Assembly (NCBI RefSeq): GCF_013366925.1
Contig: NZ_JAALDK010000001.1
Span: 1,309,089 to 1,373,088 of the forward strand
Direction of reading: 5' to 3'
Origin: Paraburkholderia youngii
GTDB lineage: Bacteria > Pseudomonadota > Gammaproteobacteria > Burkholderiales > Burkholderiaceae
DNA: 64,000 nucleotides
A program made the translations under genes and the position numbers. This document shows positions 35,138 through 45,008 of this stretch, piece after piece. The notes under the pieces were generated by a model that searched no databases, was not told the DNA's origin, and was given only the letters and a program-made list of their open reading frames with translations. Each line of letters opens with the position of its first letter. Position 1 is the stretch's first letter.

Positions 35138-36234
35138 CGGGCTACTCCGACGAACTTGCCCTGCCGGTCGATCGCGAAGATTTCGACGCTGACCTGCGGC
35201 GGCACGATATCGCGTGCAACGGCCAACGCGTGCTGACAAACGATATCGCCGAGCGGCACCTGTTGCGCGTGCGCGAGCGCGAGCGCCTGCTGGCTCGTGT
35301 TGGCCGCGCGCATCGCCGCTTGCAGCTCGGCGTCGGCGCCCTGCTCGGCGGCCCAGCCGGCGAGTTGTTCGAGATCGATGCTGGAGTTGCGGCTATGCAG
35401 ATCGAGATGGCCGGCCGCGAGCTTGCTGAGCTTGCCGAAGCCGCCGCAAATGCTCAGACGCTCGACCGGCGCGCGCTTCACATGCTTGAGCACCGCGCCG
35501 ACGAAGTCGCCCATTTCGATCAGCGCGATATCGGGCAGGCCGTAGTGCGCGCGCATCGCGTCCTCGCTCGCGTTGCCGGTGCAAGCGGCCACATGCATGT
35601 AGCCGTTCGCGCGCGCAACGTCGATGCCCTGATGAATCGACGCAATATACGCGGAACACGAAAACGGCCGCACGATGCCGGTCGTGCCGAGTATCGACAG
35701 TCCGCCGACGATGCCGAGCCGCGGGTTCATCGTTTTGAGCGCGAGCGCCTCGCCGTTTTCCACGCAGATCGTCACTTCGAAGCCGCCGTGATACGCGTGG
35801 TGCGCGGCGAGTTCGTCGAGGTGCTGCGTGATCATCTGGCGCGGGATCGGATTGATCGCCGGTTCGCCGACCGCCAGCGTGAGCCCCGCGCGCGTGACCG
35901 TGCCGACGCCCGGCCCCGCGCGAAAAATCACACCGGGCTCGGGCACGAGGCGCACGCGCGCGAACAGGAGCGCGCCATGCGTCACGTCGGGATCGTCACC
36001 GGCATCCTTGATCGTGCCGGCTTCGGCGATCCGCTCGCCGTCCATCTCCACGAGACGGCAGAACGTGAGCCGCATCGGCACATGCTGGCCCTTCGGCAAC
36101 ACGATCTCGGCGACCTCGCTGACCTCGCCCGCCAGCAGCAGACGCGCGGCCGCCAGCGACGTTGCGGTCGCGCAGCTGCCGGTCGTATAGCCGCTGCGCA
36201 GCGGCGCCGGCTGTTCGGGGGTTTCGTCGCGCAT
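35134..36234 (-). CDS. cbiD: Cobalt-precorrin-5B C1-methyltransferase
   Basis: A 366-residue CbiD, which methylates C1 in the anaerobic corrin pathway. The family signature [12 protein letters not shown] is at residues 13-24, with [19 protein letters not shown] and [14 protein letters not shown] later. It overlaps the upstream cobL stop by one base (TGATG) and the downstream cobK start by four, so the operon is tightly coupled. The aerobic counterpart, CobF, is absent from the window; CbiD together with CbiG probably fills its role. Confidence 0.95.
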   Translation of the reverse strand: MRDETPEQPAPLRSGYTTGSCATATSLAAARLLLAGEVSEVAEIVLPKGQHVPMRLTFCRLVEMDGERIAEAGTIKDAGDDPDVTHGALLFARVRLVPEPGVIFRAGPGVGTVTRAGLTLAVGEPAINPIPRQMITQHLDELAAHHAYHGGFEVTICVENGEALALKTMNPRLGIVGGLSILGTTGIVRPFSCSAYIASIHQGIDVARANGYMHVAACTGNASEDAMRAHYGLPDIALIEMGDFVGAVLKHVKRAPVERLSICGGFGKLSKLAAGHLDLHSRNSSIDLEQLAGWAAEQGADAELQAAMRAANTSQQALALAHAQQVPLGDIVCQHALAVARDIVPPQVSVEIFAIDRQGKFVGVAR

Positions 36235-37457
36235 CACGAATCGGCTGACGGTTTGGCGGGTTTGGTCACGTCGAGCAGCGTGATCGGCAACGCCTGGCGC
36301 CATGTATCGAAGCCGCCCAGCGGTTGCGCGTGCGCGAGCGCGATGCGTGTCAGCGTGCCGCCATGCTGCTCGCGCCACGCGGCGAGCACCGCCTCGCCTT
36401 GCAGCGTGACCGCGTTCGCGACGAGCCGGCCGCCATCGCGCAATTGCGCCCAGCAGGTGTCGAGCACGTCCGGCACCGTCACCCCACCGCCGATGAACAC
36501 CGCATGCGGCGCGGGCAGCCCGCGCAACGCGTCCGGCGCGCGGCCGGCCACGAGTTGCAGACCGGGCACGCCCAGAGCATCGCGATTCTGTTCGATGAAG
36601 CGCTGCCGCGCGTCATTCGCTTCGATCGCGATCGCACGACAAGTGGGATGCGCGCGCATCCATTCGATACCGATCGAACCGCTGCCCGCGCCGACGTCCC
36701 ACAGCAACTCACTGGGCGCGGGCGCGAGGCGCGCGAGCGTGATGGCGCGCACGTCGCGCTTGGTCAACTGGCCGTCGTGGATAAAGGCGTCGTCGGGCAG
36801 GCCGCAGGTCAGCGGCAGACGCGGCGCTTGCGCCGCCGCGCGGCAGTCGAGCGCGATCAAATTGAGCGCGGCCATCTCGCCGCCCGGCCATTGATCGGCG
36901 CGGCCATCGACGCGCCGTTCGCGTTCGCCGCCCAGATGTTCGAGTACCGTCATGTGAGTCGCACCGAAGCCGCGCGTAGCGAGCGAGGCCGCCAGCGCCG
37001 CAGGCGTGCGCCCGTCCGCGCTCAGCACGAACAGACGCGCGCCGTCATGCAGATGCACATTCAGCGCGGCAAGCGGCCGGCCCACCAGCGACACGGTCGC
37101 GACATCCTGCAACGGCCAGCCGAGCCGCGCGGCCGCGAGCGACAGCGACGACGGCGCGGGCAGCACGCGCAATTCGCCGGCCGGCAACTGCCGCGCGAGC
37201 GTCGCGCCGACGCCGAACAGCATCGGGTCGCCGCTCGCGAGCACGCACACCGCATGCGGACGCTCGGCGAGCAACGGCGCGAGATCGAACGGACGCGGCC
37301 ACACGGCACGGCGCGCGGCGAGCCGCGCGGGCAGCATCGCCAGATGGCGCTCGCCGCCGTACACGACCGACGCGCTCAGCAACGCACGCCGCGCGGGCCG
37401 CCCCAAACCGGCGAAGCCGTCGTCGCCAATGCCCACTACGGTCAGCCATGCCGGCAT
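36234..37457 (-). CDS. cobL: Precorrin-6B methylase/decarboxylase (CbiE-CbiT fusion)
   Basis: A 407-residue fusion. Residues 1-200 form the CbiE-like C5-methyltransferase ([25 protein letters not shown]) and residues 215-405 the CbiT-like C15-methyltransferase/decarboxylase with SAM motif [14 protein letters not shown]. This is the fused form of the aerobic pathway (CobL). The ATG at 37457 follows GAGG; an upstream in-frame ATG has no ribosome site. It is the first gene of the minus operon and is divergent from cobG. Confidence 0.95.
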   Translation of the reverse strand: MPAWLTVVGIGDDGFAGLGRPARRALLSASVVYGGERHLAMLPARLAARRAVWPRPFDLAPLLAERPHAVCVLASGDPMLFGVGATLARQLPAGELRVLPAPSSLSLAAARLGWPLQDVATVSLVGRPLAALNVHLHDGARLFVLSADGRTPAALAASLATRGFGATHMTVLEHLGGERERRVDGRADQWPGGEMAALNLIALDCRAAAQAPRLPLTCGLPDDAFIHDGQLTKRDVRAITLARLAPAPSELLWDVGAGSGSIGIEWMRAHPTCRAIAIEANDARQRFIEQNRDALGVPGLQLVAGRAPDALRGLPAPHAVFIGGGVTVPDVLDTCWAQLRDGGRLVANAVTLQGEAVLAAWREQHGGTLTRIALAHAQPLGGFDTWRQALPITLLDVTKPAKPSADS

Positions 37458-37768
37458 GCATCCATCCTCATCAGTTGCGTCGATTTTTGAGCGATTGCAC
37501 CGCGCCGCGTCATGCATGCGGCTGCGCGCAGGCTCGGACCGCGGGTTGCGAAAGTCCGCATGATACCGCCGCCATGTGGCCCGCGGGTCCGCGGCACGGC
37601 GCCGTGCGCCGCGATCGGCGGCATCGTGCGATGGCCGGCAAACAGGCGCTGCGGCCATTGCGTAAAGATATAATGGCCGCTTTCATTGCCCACGGTCAGC
37701 CCGAAGCGCTTTTCGGCCGCATGGTTCACGCCGGCCCTCATCGGGCAGCATGCAGCGAGGCCGCCACC
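37458..37768. promoter_or_regulatory. Divergent control region of the two cob operons
   Basis: This 311-base gap lies between the cobL and cobG starts. A perfect TATAAT occurs on plus at 37669-37674 about 95 bases before the cobG start, but no convincing -35 box is 16-18 bases upstream. I looked for the cobalamin riboswitch (B12 box GCCACTG and the AGTCCGGA/ACCTGCC-like end) on both strands and found no convincing copy. Several GC-rich inverted repeats (for example CGCGGGTCCGCGG near 37586) are present. Confidence 0.35.
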
Positions 37769-39238
37769 ATGCCGTCGCGCGACGCTAAACCCGGTGCCCC
37801 ATTGAATCGAGCTTCGCCTCCCACCGTTTCGTCCCACGCGGTCACGACACCGCGGTCCTCGGCATGTCCGGGGTTGTTGCGCATCGTCCCCGCACGCGAC
37901 GGCGGCATCTGCCGCATCAAACTGCCCGGCGGCGTGCTGAGCGCGGCGCAGGCACACGCGATCGCCGATGCAAGCACACGGCACGCGAACGGCGTCGCCG
38001 AGTTGACCAATCGCGCGAATCTGCAACTGCGCGGCGTGCGTAGCGGACACGAAGCTGCGTTGAGCGCGGCGCTGATTGGCGCGGGGCTTGGACCGTCCAC
38101 CGCGAACGACCCTCACACCACCGTCCCCACCGCGCTCAGTTACGCCGACGACGTCCGCAACGTGATGATCAGCCCCGCCGCCGGCCGCGATCCGCACGCG
38201 CTGTTCGACACGACGCCGCTGTGCGCGGAGCTGCTCACGCTGCTGCAAAGCGATGCGCGTTTCGCCGCGTTGTCGCCGAAATTCGCGCTGCTGCTCGACG
38301 GCGGCGAACGACTCGCGCGAGTCGATCATCCGCATGACGTGTGGCTCGCCGCCTCGGCTGAGGAACAAGGCGTGCGCTTCGTGTTCGGCCTCGCGGGGTG
38401 CCCCGGCTCGACAGGCAATAACGCGAACGCCGGCGGCCATCCCGATGCCGACGGCACGGGCGCCCTCGCGGCCGTCCCGCCGTCGCGCGTGCCCGCGCTC
38501 GTGCGCGCGTTGCTGCACACGTTCCTCGACCTCGCCGCCGCCGACGCGACCCGCATGCGCGACCTGCTCGCCACGCACTCCGCCGATGCGCTGCTGCGAC
38601 ACGCGCAACGTTACGTCGATTTCCCGCTCGCGCGCGACGCATCGCTGCGCCGCTGGCAACGCCACATTCCCGCCGACGCATCGCTGCGGCTTGGCGCGCA
38701 CGCACAGCGCAGCGACGGCATGTGGCACGTCGGCGGCCAGCCGCCGCTCGGCCGGATCGACGCGGCCACGCTGCGCGGCCTTGCCGCGCTCGCGCAACGA
38801 CACGGCAACGGCATGCTGCACGCAACGCCGTGGCAAAGCGTGCTGCTGCCGGACATCGCGACGAACGCCGTGCCCGCCGTGCTCGCGAAGCTGAGCGCAC
38901 TCGGCCTCGCCTCCGATCCGGCGCAGGCCATCACGCATGTGATCGCCTGCGCCGGTTCGGCCGGCTGCGCGAAGGGCCTCGCCGACACCAAGACCGACGC
39001 CCTGCAACTCGCCGAACGCTTACCCGCAGGCGTTGACGTGCATCTGACCGGCTGCCCGCGCTCGTGCGCGGCCGCGCATCGCGCGCCGTACACGCTGCTC
39101 GCCGCCGCGCCCGGCCGCTACGACCTTTATCGACGCGACGACCGCCCCGGTTTCGGCCAATGCGTCGCGCCCCAACTGACGATCGACGAGGCCGCCGCGC
39201 TGCTCGCGCGCCTCGCCCGGAGTACTCCACATGCTTGA
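37769..39238 (+). CDS. cobG: Precorrin-3B synthase (O2-dependent)
   Basis: A 489-residue sulfite/nitrite-reductase-like iron-sulfur monooxygenase that hydroxylates precorrin-3A before ring contraction in the aerobic route. Two ferredoxin-like half-domains start at GLLRIVPARDGGICRIKLPGG (split over residues 33-53) and in the C-terminal half. The cluster cysteines are CAGSAGC (C-x5-C) and CPRSC (C-x3-C) near residues 395-440. The ATG at 37769 has GAGG eight bases upstream; the in-frame ATG at 37673 overlaps the TATAAT box. It is 8 bases overlapped with cobH. Confidence 0.92.
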   Translation: MPSRDAKPGAPLNRASPPTVSSHAVTTPRSSACPGLLRIVPARDGGICRIKLPGGVLSAAQAHAIADASTRHANGVAELTNRANLQLRGVRSGHEAALSAALIGAGLGPSTANDPHTTVPTALSYADDVRNVMISPAAGRDPHALFDTTPLCAELLTLLQSDARFAALSPKFALLLDGGERLARVDHPHDVWLAASAEEQGVRFVFGLAGCPGSTGNNANAGGHPDADGTGALAAVPPSRVPALVRALLHTFLDLAAADATRMRDLLATHSADALLRHAQRYVDFPLARDASLRRWQRHIPADASLRLGAHAQRSDGMWHVGGQPPLGRIDAATLRGLAALAQRHGNGMLHATPWQSVLLPDIATNAVPAVLAKLSALGLASDPAQAITHVIACAGSAGCAKGLADTKTDALQLAERLPAGVDVHLTGCPRSCAAAHRAPYTLLAAAPGRYDLYRRDDRPGFGQCVAPQLTIDEAAALLARLARSTPHA

Positions 39239-39857
39239 TTACATTCGCGACGGTCAGGAGATCTATCGCCAATCGTTCGCGACGATCCGCGCCGAAGCCG
39301 ACCTCGCGCGCATCCCCGCCGACCTCGAAAAACTGGCGGTGCGCGTGATCCACGCGTGCGGCATGGTCGACGTGATCGACGACCTCGCGTTCTCCGCCGG
39401 CGCAGGCAGCGCGGGCCGCCGCGCGCTCGCGCAAGGCGCGCCGATCCTGTGCGACGCGGGCATGGTCGCGCAAGGCATTACGCGCGCGCGGCTCGCCGCG
39501 AACAACGAAGTGACCTGCACGCTGACGCACCCGGACGTGCCCGCGATGGCGCGCGAGATCGGCAACACGCGCTCGGCCGCCGCGCTCGAATTGTGGCGCC
39601 CGCGTCTGGCGGGCAGCGTCGTCGTGATCGGCAATGCGCCGACCGCGCTGTTCCATCTGCTCGACATGCTCGATGCCGGCGCGCCGAAGCCCGCGCTGAT
39701 TCTCGGCTTTCCGGTCGGCTTCGTCGGCGCGGCGGAATCGAAAGCGGCACTCGCGGAGAACAGCCGCGGCGTGCCGTACGTGGTCGTGCACGGACGGCGC
39801 GGCGGCAGCGCGATGGCCGCCGCCGCGGTCAACGCGCTTGCGACGGAGGTCGAATAA
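39231..39857 (+). CDS. cobH: Precorrin-8X methylmutase
   Basis: A 208-residue enzyme that moves the C11 methyl group to C12 to form hydrogenobyrinate (or the cobalt form, as CbiC). The conserved segment RVIHACGMVD carries the catalytic His, with PILCDAGMVAQGI and ALILGFPVGFVGAAESK also typical. Its start overlaps the end of cobG by eight bases behind GGAG, and its TAA is followed directly by the cobI ATG. Confidence 0.96.
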   Translation: MLDYIRDGQEIYRQSFATIRAEADLARIPADLEKLAVRVIHACGMVDVIDDLAFSAGAGSAGRRALAQGAPILCDAGMVAQGITRARLAANNEVTCTLTHPDVPAMAREIGNTRSAAALELWRPRLAGSVVVIGNAPTALFHLLDMLDAGAPKPALILGFPVGFVGAAESKAALAENSRGVPYVVVHGRRGGSAMAAAAVNALATEVE

Positions 39858-40601
39858 ATGACGAGCCAGATAACGAGCCGCGGACGGCTATACGGCATCG
39901 GTGTCGGTCCCGGCGACCCGGAGTTGCTGACGTTGAAAGCGCTGCGGCTGCTGAAAGCGGCGCCCGTGGTCGCATATTTCGTCGCGAAGGGCAAGAAGGG
40001 CAACGCGTTCGGCATCATCGAGGCGCATTTGCACGACGCGCAGCAGCATCTGCCGCTCGTCTATCCGGTCACGACCGAAGCGCTCGAACCGCCGCTGTCG
40101 TACGAAGCGATCATCGCGGACTTCTACGACACCGCCGCCGAAGTCGTCGCCGGCCATCTCGACGCGGGCCGCGACGTCGCCGTGGTCTGCGAAGGCGATC
40201 CGTTTTTCTACGGCTCGTACATGTATTTGCACGACCGGCTCGCGGCGCGCTACGACAGCGAGGTAGTGCCCGGCGTGTGCTCGATGCTCGGCGGCGCGGC
40301 GGTGCTCGGCGCGCCGCTCGTGTATCGCAACCAGAGCTTGTCGGTGCTGTCGGGGGTGTTGCCCGAAGACGAATTGCGCCGCCGTCTGGCCGATGCCGAC
40401 GCGGCGGTCATCATGAAACTCGGCCGCAATTTCGACAAGGTGCGGCGCGTGCTCGACGAACTTGGACTCGCGCAGCGCGCGCTGTACGTCGAACGCGCGA
40501 CGATGCGCAATCAGCGCATCGTGCCGCTCGCCGAAGTCGATCCGATGGCATCGCCGTATTTCTCGCTGCTGGTTGTGCCGGGGCAGAAATGGCAAGGATG
40601 A
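39858..40601 (+). CDS. cobI: Precorrin-2 C20-methyltransferase
   Basis: A 247-residue SAM-dependent methyltransferase acting on precorrin-2, the first committed step of the corrin ring. The motifs [30 protein letters not shown] and [16 protein letters not shown] are those of CobI/CbiL. GGAGG lies before the ATG, inside the end of cobH. Its TGA overlaps the start of the cbiG-cobJ fusion gene in an ATGA. Confidence 0.96.
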   Translation: MTSQITSRGRLYGIGVGPGDPELLTLKALRLLKAAPVVAYFVAKGKKGNAFGIIEAHLHDAQQHLPLVYPVTTEALEPPLSYEAIIADFYDTAAEVVAGHLDAGRDVAVVCEGDPFFYGSYMYLHDRLAARYDSEVVPGVCSMLGGAAVLGAPLVYRNQSLSVLSGVLPEDELRRRLADADAAVIMKLGRNFDKVRRVLDELGLAQRALYVERATMRNQRIVPLAEVDPMASPYFSLLVVPGQKWQG

Positions 40602-42352
40602 ACGCGCCCGCGATCGTGATTCTCGGCACGGGCGCGCTCGCGACGGCGCGGCGGATTCAGGCGCTGTATGTCGAACGTGGCGCGCATGCCGCGGCCGGCG
40701 TTGCTGCGGCATGTCAGGTCCACGCGCTGCAAGGCCGCGTCGAGGCCGACGTGTCGTACAGCGAACTCGGTGCGCATCTGCGCGAGCTGTATGCGCGCGG
40801 CACGCCGATCGTCGCGTTGTGCGCGGCCGGCATCGTGATTCGCTGCCTCGCGCCGCTGCTGTCGAACAAAGGCGCCGAGCCGCCGGTGCTAGCGGTTGCC
40901 GAGGACGGCAGCGCGGTCGTGCCGCTGCTCGGCGGCCTCGCGGGCGTCAACCTGATGGCGCGCGACATCGCTGCCGCGCTGGCCGTGCAGCCCGCGATCA
41001 CGACGAGCGGCGAGCTGCGCTTCGGCACCTGCGTGCTCAATCCACCCGATGGCTATGCGCTCGCCGATCTCGGCCAGGGCAAGCGCTTCGTGTCGGATCT
41101 GCTGGCGGGCGAAAGCACGCGCATCGAAGGCGACGCCCCGTGGCTCGACGACGCGCAACTGCCGCGCTCGGACTCGGCGCGTCTCGCGATTCGCGTGACG
41201 CCGCGCGCGTGGGATGGGCGCGAAGACGAGCTCGTGATTCATCCGCGCAGCGTGGTGGCGGCTGTCGTCAGCGACGATGCCGACTGCGCCGATGCGATCG
41301 TCGCACGCGTGCGCGCGGCACTGAGCGCGCACGGTCTCGCGATGCTTTCGCTCGCGGCCTTGCTCGCGCCGTCGCCGAGCATGACCGACCCGGCGCTCGC
41401 GCAAGCGGCACGGCTTCTCGAAGTGCCGCTACGCTTCGCGGATGCCAGCGCCGAACCGGGCGAAACGAGCGCCGCACGCTTGCTGCATACCGCGCTACGC
41501 GTCCCCCACGAAACGCTGCACGACGACGCATACCCGAACGTCGCGCTCGCCCTCTCCTCACTCGCCATCGACCCGGCGACGCTCGGCCGCCCGCGCGGCC
41601 GTCTGACCGTGATCGGCCTCGGCCCCGGTTGTGCCGAACTGATGGTCCCGGCCGCGCGCACCGCGTTGAACGAAGCGACCGACATCCTCGGCTACGACAC
41701 CTACGTGAAAATGGCTGGCCCGCTGCGCGCCGATCAGCGTGTGCGCGGCACCGACAATCGCGAGGAATTGCAGCGCGCGCGGCACGCGTTCGAGCTGGCG
41801 AGCGAAGGCCGCTCGGTCGTGATGGTGTCCTCGGGCGACCCCGGCGTGTTCGCGATGGCGGCCGCCGTGCTCGAAGCGCTCGAAGCTTCGCGCAACGACG
41901 CATGGGCCGCCGTCGAACTATCGGTCGTGCCGGGCGTGTCGGCCGCGCTCGCGACCGCCGCGCAGGCCGGCGCCCCGCTCGGCCACGACTTCTGCATGCT
42001 GTCGCTGTCGGACAACCTGAAGCCGTGGACGATCATCGAAACCCGCCTGCGCCATGCGGCGCAAGCCGATCTGGTGATGGCCTTCTATAACCCGATTTCG
42101 CGCGCGCGTCCGTGGCAGCTCGACAAGGCGCTCGATATCGTGCGGGAATATCGCGCGCCATCGACCCAGGTGGTGCTCGGGCGCGACATCGGCCGGCCCG
42201 GTGGCACGCTGCGCACGCTGCCGCTCGGCGAGCTGCGCTCGGCCGACGTGGATATGCGTACGATGGTGATCGTCGGGTCGTCGCTGACGAGAAAATTCGC
42301 TTGCGGCGACAACGGCGCGCAGTGGGTGTACACGCCGCGGTGGTACGAGTAA
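40598..42352 (+). CDS. cobJ: CbiG-CobJ fusion: precorrin-5A deacylase and precorrin-3B C17-methyltransferase
   Basis: A 584-residue fusion. Residues 1-335 are a complete CbiG: N-terminal part with [15 protein letters not shown] and a C-terminal part with [12 protein letters not shown]. Residues 345-584 are CobJ/CbiH with [29 protein letters not shown] and [14 protein letters not shown]. CbiG opens the lactone and releases acetaldehyde in the anaerobic route; CobJ contracts the ring and methylates C17. The start is ATG 40598 (ATGA overlap with cobI) or 40589. The gene converges on the SbcC-like ATPase gene. Confidence 0.93.
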   Translation: MNAPAIVILGTGALATARRIQALYVERGAHAAAGVAAACQVHALQGRVEADVSYSELGAHLRELYARGTPIVALCAAGIVIRCLAPLLSNKGAEPPVLAVAEDGSAVVPLLGGLAGVNLMARDIAAALAVQPAITTSGELRFGTCVLNPPDGYALADLGQGKRFVSDLLAGESTRIEGDAPWLDDAQLPRSDSARLAIRVTPRAWDGREDELVIHPRSVVAAVVSDDADCADAIVARVRAALSAHGLAMLSLAALLAPSPSMTDPALAQAARLLEVPLRFADASAEPGETSAARLLHTALRVPHETLHDDAYPNVALALSSLAIDPATLGRPRGRLTVIGLGPGCAELMVPAARTALNEATDILGYDTYVKMAGPLRADQRVRGTDNREELQRARHAFELASEGRSVVMVSSGDPGVFAMAAAVLEALEASRNDAWAAVELSVVPGVSAALATAAQAGAPLGHDFCMLSLSDNLKPWTIIETRLRHAAQADLVMAFYNPISRARPWQLDKALDIVREYRAPSTQVVLGRDIGRPGGTLRTLPLGELRSADVDMRTMVIVGSSLTRKFACGDNGAQWVYTPRWYE

Positions 42353-42386
42353 GCGGGCCGTACCGGGTGGTGCCAGCCCGCTCCGC

Positions 42387-45008
42387 TCATGCCATCTTCA
42401 GATCCTGCACCGCCCGCTGCCTGACGCCCAGGTCGTCCCACAACTCCGGATGACACGTGAACACCAGAATCTGATGCCGCGTCGCCGCGTCGATCAATAC
42501 GCGTTTGAGTGCGTCGCGGCGCGCGGCATCGGTGTGGACCGCGGCATCGTCGAGCATCAGCAGAGTCGGCCGGCCTGAGGCCTGCAACAGGTCCGCGTAC
42601 GCGAGTCGCGTCAGGATGCCGAGCTGTTCGCGCGTACCGAAGCTCAGCGCGTCGAGCAGTTCCGCGCGGCCGTCGCGATCGAGCATCGCCGGAATCAGAT
42701 CGTCGCCGAGCGCGAGGCTCGACTGCGGAAAAATCCGCTTCAGGTAATGACCGAGCCGCTCGGTCAGCGGCGCGCGCAGTTGCGCGAGCGCGGCGTCGCG
42801 TTCGTCGACCAGCACTTCGTCGAGCAGACTCAGCGCGCTCGCGCGCAGGCTCAGTTCGTCCTTGCGGCGCGTGGCCTGCTCGACCTGCGCCTCGAGCACG
42901 GCAAGCCGTTCGCCGAGACCCGATGCGCCCATCGTTTCGAGCTGGCTGCGCAGCTCCGCGATCCGCAGTTGACGCTCATGCTGCTCGTTGCGCGCGAGTT
43001 CCGCCGATGCGCGGTAGCGCTTCGCCTCCGCCACGGGATCGTCCAGACGCGCCGCATCGAGTTCGCGCTCGCGCTCGCCGCGCTGGTTCTTCAGCACATC
43101 GACCTTCACGCGCTGCTCGACGATATGCGCCTGCCACTGCGCGCGGTTGCGTCGGAACGCTTCGTCGTTCAGCTGCGCTTCTTTACGCTGCAGCTGCGCC
43201 GTCAGCGAATCGGCCTTGGCGACGCCGGTGGATTGCGCGCCCGCCGCCTGCGCGAGCACCTTGCGCGCGGCCTCCAACGCGTCGCGCGCGATATCGGCAT
43301 TGCGGCGCGCGTCGTCGAGCGGCGGCGCCGCCGACACGTCGGGAAGACCGGCGAGGCGCTCGCTCGACGCCTGCAAGCGCGCAGCCGTCGATGCCAGCGC
43401 CGCGCGCAACGCATCGATGCCTTGCGGCGCATGGACCGCGAGTATCCCGGTCTGACTCTTCTGTTGCGCGACCAGCGTTTTCCATTGCTCGTGACGCGCC
43501 TGCGCATCGCCCACCGACGCGACGCCGAGCGTCAGCAGCAACTGCGCGTGTTTCGCCTCGAGCGACGCCAACTCCGACAATCGCGCGGACAGATCGGACA
43601 CGCCCGGAATCACGCGCAATTCGCCGAGCTCGCCGAGGCCGATGCGTTTTTCTTCGTCGACACGCAGCACGCCTGTGCCGCTGATCGTCTCAGCGCCGAC
43701 GCGTAACTCGCCGTTCAAGCTGTACTCGATGCGCGTCATCGCCGCTTCGGTCCGCGCGCGCAGCACAGTCAATTCGCTGTCGAGCGTGACGAGGCGCTTG
43801 AACTGCGCGTCGTCGAGTTCGAGCGCCGCCGCGTCGCGCGCGGCCTGCAGCACCGCCGCGTTCGCCTTGTCCGCCTCACCGATCGACGCTTCGAGCCGCT
43901 GGCTCTCGGCCCGATAGAAATCGACCTGGCTGCGCAGGTCGGCGGCGGTCACGGCCGCGTTCGCGAGTTCGAGCGCGCGGTTCGCCTCGGCGGCCGCCTG
44001 CTCGAATTGCGCCACGCGGCTTTGCGCCTGCGCATGCGCGGTTTGCGCAGCCGCGACTTCGGCGCGCGCCGCGTCGAGCTGCTCGCGTTCGCGCGCGATG
44101 GCCGCCTCCAGTTCGAGCGCACCCTGCTCCTGCTGCACTGACAACGCGAGTTCCGCCTCGCCGATCTTCAGCGACTGCGCGAGCCCTTCGAGACCGCGTT
44201 CGAGTTGTTCGACCGCCGCGGCACGTTGCTGCGCGAGCGCGGCCTTCTGCTCGTGAAGCTCCCACGGACGCCGGCGCTCGGCGTCGTCGAATGCCTGCTG
44301 TTGCGAGGCGAGGCGCGCGATGTTGTCGTCGAACTGCTGGCGCTGCTGTCGCAGCTCGTCGCGGCTCGCGATCAGCGTGGCGAGCTTCTGCTCCGCCTCG
44401 GCAAGCGGCCCGGTCGATTTCTGCGTGCGCGCGGTCAGCAGTTGCCGCAGCTCGCGCTGCACGGCCGCGATCAGCGCGTCCTCGCCGCCCGCTTCGCGGC
44501 CGCCCGACAGTTGCGTGAGCGCGTCGCGCAGATACTGCGCCGCGTGCCCGGTCGAATCGCGCATCTCCTGCGTGCCGCCTTGCTGCACCCACAACAGACC
44601 CGGCACGCCGGCGTTCTCGGCTTTCATCGGACCGCGCGCCGCGCGCGAGAAGCCGAGCAGCGCGGCGAGCTTGTCTTCGGCTTCGTCCTCGCTATACACG
44701 GCCTGGCCGATTCTCAGCTCGCAGCGCTGACGCGACACGAACTGTTTCGACAGACGGCACGCGACACCATCGAGTTCGAAGCTGACCTCGACCGACGGCT
44801 GCCCGTTCGCGAGCCCCCACGGCAACAGGTCCTTCAAATGCGAGGCCTTGTAGCGTTCGAGAAACACCGTGCGCACCGCTTCGGCAATCGTGCTTTTGCC
44901 GGCCTCGTTTGGGCCGACGAACAGGTTGAGACCGGGCTGCAGATCGTCGATCACGATCTGCCCGCCGAACTGCCTGAATTCCTGAATCGCGATACGTTGC
45001 AGCTTCAT
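42387..45008 (-). CDS. SbcC/YhaN-like AAA ATPase
   Basis: An 873-residue SMC-like ATPase. Walker A GPNEAGKS is at 32-39, and the Walker B/D-loop part (LLMLDDAAVHTD) lies near 830 with an SFGTREQLGILTRLAY signature before it. The middle is a long Ala/Glu/Gln/Arg-rich coiled coil from about 190 to 770, without an obvious zinc hook CxxC. It pairs with the nuclease encoded upstream (ATGA overlap), giving an SbcCD-like DNA end-processing or repair machine; it resembles YhaN-YhaO rather than true SbcCD. Confidence 0.88.
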   Translation of the reverse strand: MKLQRIAIQEFRQFGGQIVIDDLQPGLNLFVGPNEAGKSTIAEAVRTVFLERYKASHLKDLLPWGLANGQPSVEVSFELDGVACRLSKQFVSRQRCELRIGQAVYSEDEAEDKLAALLGFSRAARGPMKAENAGVPGLLWVQQGGTQEMRDSTGHAAQYLRDALTQLSGGREAGGEDALIAAVQRELRQLLTARTQKSTGPLAEAEQKLATLIASRDELRQQRQQFDDNIARLASQQQAFDDAERRRPWELHEQKAALAQQRAAAVEQLERGLEGLAQSLKIGEAELALSVQQEQGALELEAAIAREREQLDAARAEVAAAQTAHAQAQSRVAQFEQAAAEANRALELANAAVTAADLRSQVDFYRAESQRLEASIGEADKANAAVLQAARDAAALELDDAQFKRLVTLDSELTVLRARTEAAMTRIEYSLNGELRVGAETISGTGVLRVDEEKRIGLGELGELRVIPGVSDLSARLSELASLEAKHAQLLLTLGVASVGDAQARHEQWKTLVAQQKSQTGILAVHAPQGIDALRAALASTAARLQASSERLAGLPDVSAAPPLDDARRNADIARDALEAARKVLAQAAGAQSTGVAKADSLTAQLQRKEAQLNDEAFRRNRAQWQAHIVEQRVKVDVLKNQRGERERELDAARLDDPVAEAKRYRASAELARNEQHERQLRIAELRSQLETMGASGLGERLAVLEAQVEQATRRKDELSLRASALSLLDEVLVDERDAALAQLRAPLTERLGHYLKRIFPQSSLALGDDLIPAMLDRDGRAELLDALSFGTREQLGILTRLAYADLLQASGRPTLLMLDDAAVHTDAARRDALKRVLIDAATRHQILVFTCHPELWDDLGVRQRAVQDLKMA

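Noticed and set aside
37458..37768. Cobalamin riboswitch in the leader between the cob operons
   Set aside because: The gap contains AGTCCG...ATACCGCC, which loosely recalls the aptamer end, but the B12 box and the other conserved parts are missing on both strands.
39356..40597. Extension of the cobJ frame upstream through cobH and cobI
   Set aside because: The upstream 414 codons are a shadow of the cobH and cobI genes in another frame; the real start is at the ATGA overlap.
42352..42382. Possible terminator between the cobJ and SbcC-like genes (AGCGGGC/GCCCGCT)
   Set aside because: The arms are only seven bases with a 17-base loop and no T-run; too weak to call.
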